From Ruminococcus sp. (GTDB taxonomy: Bacteria > Bacillota > Clostridia > Oscillospirales > Acutalibacteraceae), in NCBI GenBank assembly GCA_017403985.1, contig JAFRDE010000013.1, positions 1-64,000 on the forward strand: DNA of 64,000 bases. Direction: 5' to 3'. The translations under genes were made by a program, and so were the position numbers. The notes beneath the pieces are model-generated. The model saw nothing but the letters and a program-made list of their open reading frames with translations. It did not search any database and was not told the origin of the DNA. Below are positions 1-6,772 of the stretch, piece by piece. Numbering within the stretch: position 1 is the first letter of the stretch; each line of letters opens with the position of its first letter.

Positions 1-140
1 GAAGCAGTTATTGGCGAGCAGATTTGAGTCTGATCGAGGAAAAACCGCAGCGAATACTGACGTATTCACGAGGATTTTGACGAAGAGCAGGCACAAATAT
101 GCCGCCAAGAACCGATTGGGGGTTCGACTCCCGTTACCTT
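1..140 (+). ncRNA. Structured RNA / dispersed repeat, copy A (5' part outside window)
   Basis: About 100 nt from position 15 align with few gaps, at roughly 75-80% identity by eye, to the minus strand of 30387-30658. Two hairpins are shared. GAATAC-TGAC-GTATTC at 52-67 corresponds to GAACCC-TGAC-GGGTTC in the other copy, with two base pairs changed compensatorily and the TGAC loop kept. GGCA-CAAATA-TGCC at 90-103 corresponds to a GGGC..GCCC hairpin with the same AAATA loop core. The start of the element lies left of the window. A 'ggttcgactccc' T-arm-like string at 120-131 is not accompanied by the rest of a tRNA. The RNA family was not recognised; raiA-like motifs are only a guess. Confidence 0.55.
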
Positions 141-221
141 AACCTATAGTATTCTACATGAATATTAGTCTCATGTCAAGAAAAATGCATTCAGCGGTAT
201 CTGTTTATTTTCACATTATAT

Positions 222-250
222 TTGAAAAATCTCCGCTTCTGTGCTATAAT
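222..250 (+). promoter_or_regulatory. Sigma-A type promoter of the thioesterase gene
   Basis: TTGAAA at 222-227, a 17-bp spacer and TATAAT at 245-250. It lies downstream of the upstream in-frame ATG at 158, so it supports the start at 272. Confidence 0.75.
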
Positions 251-271
251 CCCTTTGAAAAGAGGGATACC

Positions 272-988
272 ATGAAACTGAGAAAAGAGGCGGTCGTCAC
301 CGCCAGCCTGTGTGATTTCAACGTCCGGCTGAACGTCAAGGGCACGTTCGATCTGCTGCAGGACTACCTGACCGAAATGCTCGGCGAGCTTGAACTGGAC
401 GGCATCTCGCTGCGCGAAAAATACGGCTGCGTATGGGTCTTCACCCGCAACCGCGTCGAGATCGACCGCGAGCTGAACTGGAAAGAGCCCTATATCGCCG
501 AGAGCTTTATCTCGTCGGCAAAGGGCGCGAAGATGACCGTCGACACCGTCCTCAAGGACATGGACGGCAACATCTGCGTCTACTCGCGCATCGAAATGTG
601 CGTCTGGGATCTCTCGGCAAAGAAGATCCGCCGCATCCGCGACGTCGGCGTGACCTCCGATACCCATACGGAAGCGCCCGAGCGGGAGATCGAGTTCAGC
701 CGTCTCAAGCACGAGGGACTGGAGGAGATCGACCGGCTGATCGTCAAGTCGGGCGACATCGACTTCATCCGCCATACCAACAACGTCTCCTACGTACGCT
801 TCATCATGAACACCTACTCCGTCAAGGAGCTGACCGAGCGCCCGGTAAAGATGATCGAAGTGCGCTACGCGGGCCAGACCCACGAGGGCGACGAACTCAT
901 CATCCGCAAGGCGATTCAGGACGGCAGAGAGCTGTTCGACGTTGTCATGGGCGGCATGACCGCCGTCGAATGTGAGATCGTAAGATAG
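272..988 (+). CDS. Acyl-ACP thioesterase-like protein
   Basis: A 238-residue double-hotdog protein of the FatA/FatB-like acyl-ACP thioesterase family, which hydrolyses acyl-ACP to free fatty acid in the cytoplasm. The N-terminal hotdog (about residues 1-125) contains the NRVEIDR and WKEPY-type segments. The second hotdog begins near residue 150 and carries DIDFIRHTNNVSY. In typical members this reads D-x-D-x-N-x-H-x-N-N; here the catalytic-loop Asn is Ile while the His and NN are kept, so activity or specificity may differ. The start at 272 is preceded by AGAGGG and by a promoter at 222-250; the longer reading from 158 would begin upstream of that promoter. The gene is monocistronic and is followed by a bidirectional terminator at 1080. 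Confidence 0.8.
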   Translation: MKLRKEAVVTASLCDFNVRLNVKGTFDLLQDYLTEMLGELELDGISLREKYGCVWVFTRNRVEIDRELNWKEPYIAESFISSAKGAKMTVDTVLKDMDGNICVYSRIEMCVWDLSAKKIRRIRDVGVTSDTHTEAPEREIEFSRLKHEGLEEIDRLIVKSGDIDFIRHTNNVSYVRFIMNTYSVKELTERPVKMIEVRYAGQTHEGDELIIRKAIQDGRELFDVVMGGMTAVECEIVR

Positions 989-1018
989 TGAGGAGTTAGG
1001 AGTGAGAAGTTAGGAGTC
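986..1018 (+). repeat. Heptamer tract, AGTTAGG/AGTGAGG type
   Basis: About four units of a 7-bp motif begin at the stop codon of the thioesterase gene. The complementary tract lies at 1147-1183, so the two form inverted ends of a ~200-bp intergenic element that encloses a GCGGAC..GTCCGC hairpin (1023-1037) and a terminator. Confidence 0.7.
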
Positions 1019-1079
1019 TATGGCGGACTCTGTCCGCACCTGATTCCTATTGACAACTGCAAACTTCCTTAAAATGCAA

Positions 1080-1114
1080 CCTCTTGCGGTTCGATAAGAA
1101 CTGCAAGAGGTTTT
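1080..1114. terminator. Bidirectional intrinsic terminator
   Basis: A long, nearly perfect stem (CCTCTTGCGGTTC, loop GATAA, GAACTGCAAGAGG) is followed by TTTTAT on the plus strand and preceded by an A-rich run for the minus strand. It lies between convergent genes. Confidence 0.75.
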
Positions 1115-1146
1115 ATGCTTTTTGTTTAAACGAAGCGAGTGACCAA

Positions 1147-1183
1147 AACTCCTCACTCCTAACTCCTCACTCCTAACTCTTCA
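1147..1183 (-). repeat. Heptamer tract, CTCCTMA type
   Basis: Five units of CTCCT(A/C)A, the inverted partner of 986-1018. The last codons and the TAG stop of the minus-strand gene ending at 1159 are read inside this tract. Confidence 0.75.
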
Positions 1184-2082
1184 ATGTTCTCATAACTCTG
1201 CTCGATCTCCTTGGAATAGGTCTGTGCGGCGGCGATGATATCGCCGCTCTCCGCGGCAAGATTCGCAACAATCCCCACGGAAACGGTCAAAAAGCGCATA
1301 GCTGCCATGATGTTGCCGTCATTGATCGCGCCGAGAAGGTAGCGGTACAGCCAGTACAGCGAAAGGTTGGTCAACTCCCTCTCATATCGTGAAAAATCAG
1401 GCTGTTTCTCCGCGGCGAGGACGAATAACAAACGGTTCTTTTCATCGATATACTCCAGCTGTTCAAACACATCTGGATCATTACCGGCGGGATCAAACAC
1501 AACGCCCGTCTTCGCCCTCTGCGCTTCCGCAGCCGCCCGCAAAATCCGCTCGAACCGCTCTTCAAGGGGGATCCGCTGCGTCAGGATGTCCGCCGCCCGT
1601 TTGCGAACGTTCAGCAAAAGCCGCATGGTCTCCGCGTCATAATCCTCACAGTTCTTCGCTTGGATATCATAAAAATCGGCGTACGCGCCGTCAGTCGTGA
1701 GGATCAGCCGTGCCGCCTCGGGACAGGCGAGCGCCAGCGTATGCTCCGTAAACACGGTGTAATCCATTGTGATGCGCGGAAAGCGCGCGCAGGTCGCGCA
1801 CAGATGCTCTTCGCCCAACGCACGGTAGATATCGCACAGCCTGTCCGCGCCCCAGAAGGGGCATTTTTTGTTTTCGGCAAGGCGAAACACACGGTCGCCA
1901 TCAGCATCCGTGATGATCGCCTCTCTCAGCTTTTCGCCGAATTCTCCCTGTACGGTATTGTAGAATTGTTCGGCATCGCTGTCGATCACCACGTCCCACC
2001 CCTGACAGCAGGAGTCGGGACAGTCAGCGGCGATACAGCGGAAGTCTTGATAATAAGTCGGATAATAATGTTTCATAGTCAT
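1159..2082 (-). CDS. FliB-like (flagellin lysine-N-methylase family) protein
   Basis: A 307-residue protein with the Cys-rich signature of the FliB/YkgJ family: C-x6-C-x3-C near residues 14-25 (RCIAADCPDSCC), then KKCPFW, RLCDIY and HLCATCARFPR near residues 75-110. Such clusters probably bind a metal or Fe-S centre. FliB in Salmonella methylates flagellin lysines, but no flagellar gene lies in this window, so the substrate here is unknown. Starts at 2106, 2082 and 2076 are in frame. The start at 2082 is chosen because 2106 falls inside the GGTCACT heptamer tract; no strong Shine-Dalgarno sequence decides. The C-terminal residues ELGVRS and the stop are encoded in a heptamer tract. Confidence 0.7.
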   Translation of the reverse strand: MTMKHYYPTYYQDFRCIAADCPDSCCQGWDVVIDSDAEQFYNTVQGEFGEKLREAIITDADGDRVFRLAENKKCPFWGADRLCDIYRALGEEHLCATCARFPRITMDYTVFTEHTLALACPEAARLILTTDGAYADFYDIQAKNCEDYDAETMRLLLNVRKRAADILTQRIPLEERFERILRAAAEAQRAKTGVVFDPAGNDPDVFEQLEYIDEKNRLLFVLAAEKQPDFSRYERELTNLSLYWLYRYLLGAINDGNIMAAMRFLTVSVGIVANLAAESGDIIAAAQTYSKEIEQSYENIEELGVRS

Positions 2083-2092
2083 AGAATACTCT

Positions 2093-2164
2093 TGGTCATC
2101 GGTCACCGGTCACTGGTCACTGGTCACTGGTCACTGGTCACTGGTCACTGGTCACTGGTCACTG
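2093..2164 (+). repeat. Heptamer tract, GGTCACT type (about 10 units)
   Basis: GGTCACT repeated head to tail with only minor changes in the first units. It lies between divergent promoters. It is one of the two longest tracts of the 7-bp class in the window. Confidence 0.9.
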
Positions 2165-2205
2165 ATATTATCCGTCAGTTACATCATAAAGTCAACAAAA
2201 ACCTC

Positions 2206-2233
2206 TTGCATTTTTTCCAAACAGTGTTATAAT
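2206..2233 (+). promoter_or_regulatory. Promoter of the riboswitch/symporter transcript
   Basis: TTGCAT at 2206-2211, a 16-bp spacer and TATAAT at 2228-2233, about 90 bp upstream of the glycine aptamer. Confidence 0.65.
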
Positions 2234-2321
2234 ATAATTCGAAAAAAGAAAATGTGCCGATTGAATCATGCAGAAAAGCCACCGTTCATATACATGAAAC
2301 GGACTTGACCGCGTGAGGACG

Positions 2322-2403
2322 GCACTCCGGAGAATCCCAACATTGGGTGCCGAAGGGGCAAGCACAGTAATGTGTCAATCTCTCAGGCAAAAGGACGGAG
2401 CTT
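2322..2403 (+). promoter_or_regulatory. Glycine riboswitch (single aptamer)
   Basis: The conserved core of the gcvT/glycine aptamer is present: CCGGAGA, then GGGTGCCGAAGGGGCAA, then CTCTCAGGCAAAAGGAC. The P1 strands CTCCG (2325-2329) and CGGAG (2396-2400) pair. Only one aptamer is visible. A small hairpin at 2282-2302 (CCGTT..AACGG region) precedes it and could supply the flanking structure seen in singlet glycine switches. It is followed by a terminator hairpin and a Na+/amino-acid symporter, which fits control of glycine/alanine transport. Confidence 0.92.
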
Positions 2404-2424
2404 TGATAGGACGTTTTTGTGGGT

Positions 2425-2449
2425 CATAGCTTCGGCTATGGCTTTTTTT
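2425..2449 (+). terminator. Riboswitch expression-platform terminator
   Basis: CATAGC-TTCG-GCTATG stem with a GNRA/UNCG-like tight loop, followed by GCTTTTTTT. It lies 22 nt after the aptamer and upstream of the symporter start. Confidence 0.8.
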
Positions 2450-2483
2450 AGTGATCAGTGGTTAGTGACCAGTGATCAGTGAT
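2450..2483 (+). repeat. Heptamer tract, AGTGATC/AGTGGTT type
   Basis: Five degenerate units of AGTGRYY lie directly between the riboswitch terminator and the Shine-Dalgarno sequence of the symporter gene. Confidence 0.75.
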
Positions 2484-2507
2484 ATCCCATAAGAGGAGGA
2501 AATAAAA

Positions 2508-4031
2508 ATGTGGGACAGTTTTTTGAAAACCGTTGAACAGGTCAACGGCATCATCAACAGCTATGTCTGGGGATGGCCGACGATCATCCTGATCCTCGGC
2601 ACCGGTCTGCTGCTGACCATCCGCACCCGCTGCCTGCAGGTGCGCAAGTTCGGCGAATCGCTCAACACCACCATCGTGCCGACGATCAAGAGCCTCGGCA
2701 AAAAGAAGCAGGCTGACGGCAGAGTGCGCTCGATCTCGCAGTTCGAGGCGTTCTCGACCGCGATCTCCGGCACCGTCGGCACCGGCAACATCATCGGCGT
2801 CGTTGCGGCGATCCTGACTGGCGGTCCGGGCGCCGTGCTGTGGATGTGGATCTCCGCGTTCTTCGGCATGATCACCAACTACGCCGAAAACGTCCTCGGT
2901 CTGTACTTCCGTAAAAAGGACAGCAAGGGCAACCTCTCCGGCGGCTCGTTCTACTACATCGCCTTCGGTCTGAAATGGAAATGGCTGGCGTACCTTGCCT
3001 CCATCTTCTGCATCTTCGCCGCTATCGGCATGAGTGGCGTCCAGACCAACAAGATCTCCGGCTCCTTAGCGGAGGCGTTTTCGCGTATGACCGGCTCGAG
3101 CGAGAATACACAGCTGGTCAAGCTGATTGTCGGCATCGTCGTCGCGGTCGTCGCCGGCTTTATCATCATCGGCGGCATCAAGCGCATCGGCAAGGTCGCG
3201 TCCATGCTGGTACCGTTCATGTCCCTTTTATTCATCGTGCTGGCGATCATCGCCATCGCTACCCACTACTACCGCATCCCCGAAGCCTTCGCCCTGATCT
3301 TTTCCAAGGCGTTCAACTTCAGCGCCGTCGGCGGAGGTATACTGGGCTTCACCTTCGCGACCGTCATCAAAAAGGGTATGGCGCGCGGCGTGTTCTCCAA
3401 TGAAGCGGGCTTAGGCTCCTCCGTTATCGCGCACTCCGCGTCAGAGACCCGCGAACCCGTTAAACAGGGCCTGTGGGGTGTGTTCGAGATCTTCTTCGAC
3501 ACCTTCATCATCTGCACCTTGACCGCCTTGATGTTCCTGACCACCTTCGACGTCAACACCCTCTCCCCCGATATGGAGGACGCAGTCATGTCGATGTCCG
3601 TCTTCTCCACCAACTTCGGCGCGTTCGGCACGGCGACCTTCTCGATCATCCTGCCGCTGTTCGCCTTTACCACCATCATCGCGTGGTCGTACTACGGTGA
3701 GAAGGGCGTGGAGTTCTTCTTCGGCTTTTTGAAGGAGGAACACCGCAAGATCCCCGTCACGATCTTCAAGGTACTGTACGTCCTGCTGATCGCGGTATCG
3801 GCGACCATCCACAGCCAGGTGGTATGGGATATCAGCGACACCTTCAACGGCTTGATGGCGCTGCCCAACCTGATTTGCCTGGTCGCGCTGTCGGGACTGG
3901 TATGGAAAATCACCAAGAACTACTTCGACCGCAAAAAAGGCGCGAAGATCGAGCCGATGCTCTCGGCATATCCCGATATGAACGAAGAGTTCAAGCAGGA
4001 TATCATGAGCGGCGATCAGGAAATGCAATAG
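2508..4031 (+). CDS. Sodium:alanine/glycine symporter (AGCS family)
   Basis: A 507-residue membrane protein with about 11 hydrophobic segments, typical in length for AlsT/AgcS transporters, which import alanine or glycine with Na+. Family features are SAISGTVGTGNIIGV near residue 90, GGPGAVLWMW, GGSFYYI and the conserved NEAGLGSS near residue 300. The ATG is preceded by AAGAGGAGGA. The upstream glycine riboswitch suggests glycine-dependent expression. The gene ends in a strong terminator at 4051. The exact substrate preference between glycine and alanine cannot be read from the sequence. Confidence 0.93.
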   Translation: MWDSFLKTVEQVNGIINSYVWGWPTIILILGTGLLLTIRTRCLQVRKFGESLNTTIVPTIKSLGKKKQADGRVRSISQFEAFSTAISGTVGTGNIIGVVAAILTGGPGAVLWMWISAFFGMITNYAENVLGLYFRKKDSKGNLSGGSFYYIAFGLKWKWLAYLASIFCIFAAIGMSGVQTNKISGSLAEAFSRMTGSSENTQLVKLIVGIVVAVVAGFIIIGGIKRIGKVASMLVPFMSLLFIVLAIIAIATHYYRIPEAFALIFSKAFNFSAVGGGILGFTFATVIKKGMARGVFSNEAGLGSSVIAHSASETREPVKQGLWGVFEIFFDTFIICTLTALMFLTTFDVNTLSPDMEDAVMSMSVFSTNFGAFGTATFSIILPLFAFTTIIAWSYYGEKGVEFFFGFLKEEHRKIPVTIFKVLYVLLIAVSATIHSQVVWDISDTFNGLMALPNLICLVALSGLVWKITKNYFDRKKGAKIEPMLSAYPDMNEEFKQDIMSGDQEMQ

Positions 4032-4050
4032 AACACCTTAGAACCATTCC

Positions 4051-4080
4051 GGACGGCAGCGCACAGCTGCCGTCCTTTTT
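4051..4080 (+). terminator. Intrinsic terminator of the symporter gene
   Basis: GGACGGCAG..CTGCCGTCC stem followed by TTTTT. Confidence 0.85.
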
Positions 4081-4156
4081 ATGTGCCGCAAAAATCACGA
4101 CAAAGATAAACACCGGACAAGATACCCGCCTCTGTCGCTTCGCGAATTTCCCTGCG

Positions 4157-4183
4157 GGACGCGGACGAGCCATGCTCGTCCCT
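4157..4183 (+). repeat. Palindrome repeat CGGACGAGC(c/a)ATGCTCGTCC, partial copy
   Basis: One palindromic half of the two-palindrome element found complete at 39348, 53502 and 58122. Confidence 0.6.
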
Positions 4184-4261
4184 CCTGCTCACTGCCCGCT
4201 GACTCCCCCGCTTTGTGTATTATGAATAGAAACGGCGCACAAAAGCTATTCAATAAGCGAA

Positions 4262-4290
4262 TTGTCTTTTTTTATCGTATATGTTATTAT
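4262..4290 (+). promoter_or_regulatory. Promoter of the galactoside operon
   Basis: TTGTCT at 4262-4267, a 17-bp spacer and TATTAT at 4285-4290 in very AT-rich DNA upstream of the GH2 gene. Confidence 0.55.
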
Positions 4291-4342
4291 TTATTATATA
4301 TAAAAACATCCTTTCAAATTTGTAAAAACGTCACACTTTATT

Positions 4343-6772
4343 ATGAGAGAAATCATCGATATCAACAACAACTGGGAATTCACCTCATGCCGGTCGGAGG
4401 ACTTTGCGTGCGGCAAAAGCACCGCCGAACCCGTTCGTCTGCCCCACACCTGCAAGGTCACACCGTTCCACTATTTTGACGAGAGCGAATACCAGATGGT
4501 CTGCGGCTATCGCAGGCGACTGGACCTGAGCGGCAAGGGTGATCGGCGCGCGTTCGTCGTCTTCGGCGCGGCGGCGCATTACGCGAAAGTCTATCTTGAC
4601 GGAGTGCTGATCGGCGAGCACAAGGGCGGCTATACCGCCTTTGAAGTCGAGCTGATCACCGATAACCCATCTCCCCTTTTATATGTCGAACTCGACACGC
4701 GCGAGAGTCTCGACTTCCCGCCGTTCGGCAAGGTCATCGACTACATGACCTACGGCGGCTTATACCGCGAGGTCCGGCTTGAATACCGCCCGTACAACCG
4801 TATCGGCGACCTGTTCGTCAAGCCTGCCGTCCCGTCTTCTGTCAGGACAAGCGCCGGAAAGAACAAAAAGCTGATCGGCGGACTTACCTTTGACGGTGTG
4901 ATCAATTGCGAAATCGATATCATCGGAGAAGCCGACGCTGTCAAACTCACGGCATATGACAAAGACGGCGATATGCTTGCCGAACGCGAGAACCCGTACG
5001 GCGGTCCCTATACCCTCACTGTCCCCAAGGCGCGGCTGTGGGATATCGAGAGCCCCGTTCTGTACGATATCAAAGCGGAGCTGATCAAGGACGGCGAGAC
5101 CGTCGACAGCCTGACGCGCCGCGTCGGTTTCCGCCGCATCGAGTTCAAGGCGGACGGCTTTTATCTCAACGGCAGAAAGCTCAAGCTCCGCGGGCTGAAC
5201 CGTCACCAGAGCTACCCCTACGTCGGCTACGCGATGCCGTGCTCCATGCAGCGGCTGGACGCGGATATTCTCAAATACGAATTAGGCTGCAACGCCGTGC
5301 GCACCTCGCACTATCCCCAGTCGCACCACTTCATCGAGCGATGCGACGAGATCGGGCTTTTGGTCTTTACCGAGATCCCCGGCTGGCAGAACATCGGCGG
5401 GGACGCGTGGAAGGACGTCGCGGTACAGTCCGTCGGCGAGATGGTACAGCAGTACCGTAACCACCCCTCGATCATCCTCTGGGGCGTGCGCATCAACGAA
5501 AGCCCCGACGATCACGACCTTTACGTACGTACCAACGCGGCAGCGCATGAACTCGACCCCACCCGTCCCACCGGCGGCGTGCGCTATCAAAAAAAGAGCG
5601 AGCTGCTCGAGGACGTTTATACCTACAACGACTTCAGCCACGACGGCAAATCGCCGGGATGCGAGCCGAAAAAGGCGGTCACCTCCGAGCTGACCAAGGC
5701 GTTCCTCATTTCGGAATACAACGGCCACATGTTCCCGACCAAGCCCTATGACGACGAGGAACACCGCGCCGAGCATATGCTGCGGCACGCGCGCGTGCTG
5801 GACGCCGTCAGCTCCCATGACGATATCGCGGGCTCGTTCGGATGGTGCTTCTTCGACTATAACACCCACAGGGAATTCGGCGCGGGCGACCGCGTATGCT
5901 ACCACGGCGTATGCGATATGTTTCGCAACAAAAAGCTCGCCGCCTACGTTTACGCGGTACAGCAGGACGCGGTTTCCATCCTCTCTTTGAGCTCGTCGAT
6001 GGATATCGGCGACCACCCCGCAGGCAACCGCGGACGCGTTTACATCCTCACCAACGCCGACAGCGTCCGCTTCTATAAAAACGACAGCTTCATCCGCGAA
6101 TACACCCACGCGGATTCTCAGTTCCGGCATCTTAACCGTCCCCCGATCGAGATCACCGATTACATCGGTCCCCTGATCGAGGAGAATGAGGATTTCGCCC
6201 CCGCACAGGCGGATTTCGTCAAGGATATCCTCAACGAAAGCGCCCGCTTCGGCATGAACGGTATTTCCGCCGAATCCAAGCGCAAGGCGGCGGTTCTGAT
6301 GCTGAAGTATCACATGACCTATGAGGACGCCTACCGTCTGTACGGCAAGTACATCGGCAACTGGGGCGAAAAGAGCGTCACCTTCCGCTTTGAAGCGATC
6401 AAAAGCGGCAAGGTCGTCAAAACGCTGACGGTCTCACCGTTTGAACAGCGCCGGCTGGAAGCGCAAGTCAGCCACACCGAACTGGTCGAGGACAAAACCT
6501 ACGACGTCGCCGCGGTACGCATCCGCATGACCGACCAAAACGGCAATACCCTCCCCTATATGAACGGCGCTGTCACAGCCCATATCGAGGGCGAGGCGGA
6601 GCTCATCGCAGAGGAGCCCGTAATGCTGCGCGGCGGTATGGGCGGCGTATATGTCCGCACCATCGGAAAAAGCGGCAAAGTAACCCTCACGCTCAGCGCC
6701 GAGGGCTGTCAGCCGATAACCATAGTATTCAATATCACATCCCAATCAGGCAAGGAGGATCGCGATGGATAA
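4343..6772 (+). CDS. Glycoside hydrolase family 2 protein (beta-galactosidase type)
   Basis: An 809-residue GH2 enzyme without a signal peptide, so cytoplasmic. Order: N-terminal jelly-roll (residues about 10-170), Ig-like domain (about 175-270), then the TIM barrel opening with GFRRIEFKADGFYLNG and GLNRHQSYPYVG. The acid/base Glu is in WGVRINESP (normally WGxxNE) and the nucleophile Glu is probably in LISEYNGHM. Known GH2 activities include beta-galactosidase, beta-glucuronidase and beta-mannosidase. The GH36, GPH transporter and GH53 neighbours favour galactoside use, but this is inference. No clear Shine-Dalgarno sequence precedes the ATG. The 3' end overlaps the next gene by 8 bp, so translation is coupled. 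Confidence 0.9.
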   Translation: MREIIDINNNWEFTSCRSEDFACGKSTAEPVRLPHTCKVTPFHYFDESEYQMVCGYRRRLDLSGKGDRRAFVVFGAAAHYAKVYLDGVLIGEHKGGYTAFEVELITDNPSPLLYVELDTRESLDFPPFGKVIDYMTYGGLYREVRLEYRPYNRIGDLFVKPAVPSSVRTSAGKNKKLIGGLTFDGVINCEIDIIGEADAVKLTAYDKDGDMLAERENPYGGPYTLTVPKARLWDIESPVLYDIKAELIKDGETVDSLTRRVGFRRIEFKADGFYLNGRKLKLRGLNRHQSYPYVGYAMPCSMQRLDADILKYELGCNAVRTSHYPQSHHFIERCDEIGLLVFTEIPGWQNIGGDAWKDVAVQSVGEMVQQYRNHPSIILWGVRINESPDDHDLYVRTNAAAHELDPTRPTGGVRYQKKSELLEDVYTYNDFSHDGKSPGCEPKKAVTSELTKAFLISEYNGHMFPTKPYDDEEHRAEHMLRHARVLDAVSSHDDIAGSFGWCFFDYNTHREFGAGDRVCYHGVCDMFRNKKLAAYVYAVQQDAVSILSLSSSMDIGDHPAGNRGRVYILTNADSVRFYKNDSFIREYTHADSQFRHLNRPPIEITDYIGPLIEENEDFAPAQADFVKDILNESARFGMNGISAESKRKAAVLMLKYHMTYEDAYRLYGKYIGNWGEKSVTFRFEAIKSGKVVKTLTVSPFEQRRLEAQVSHTELVEDKTYDVAAVRIRMTDQNGNTLPYMNGAVTAHIEGEAELIAEEPVMLRGGMGGVYVRTIGKSGKVTLTLSAEGCQPITIVFNITSQSGKEDRDG

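Noticed and set aside
38-130. Short peptide ..SDRGKTAANTDVFTRI.. as a conserved small protein
   Set aside because: Differences from the other copy preserve base pairing rather than amino acids, and no start codon with a ribosome binding site is present.
120-138. tRNA 3' end (T-arm-like GGTTCGACTCCC)
   Set aside because: The stem does not pair over five positions, no acceptor stem or anticodon arm fits upstream, and the sequence belongs to the structured repeat shared with 30387-30658. A 15-nt match to the reverse complement of 12549-12563 is within chance expectation for 64 kb.
2093-2164. CRISPR array
   Set aside because: The unit is a 7-bp tandem repeat without spacers.
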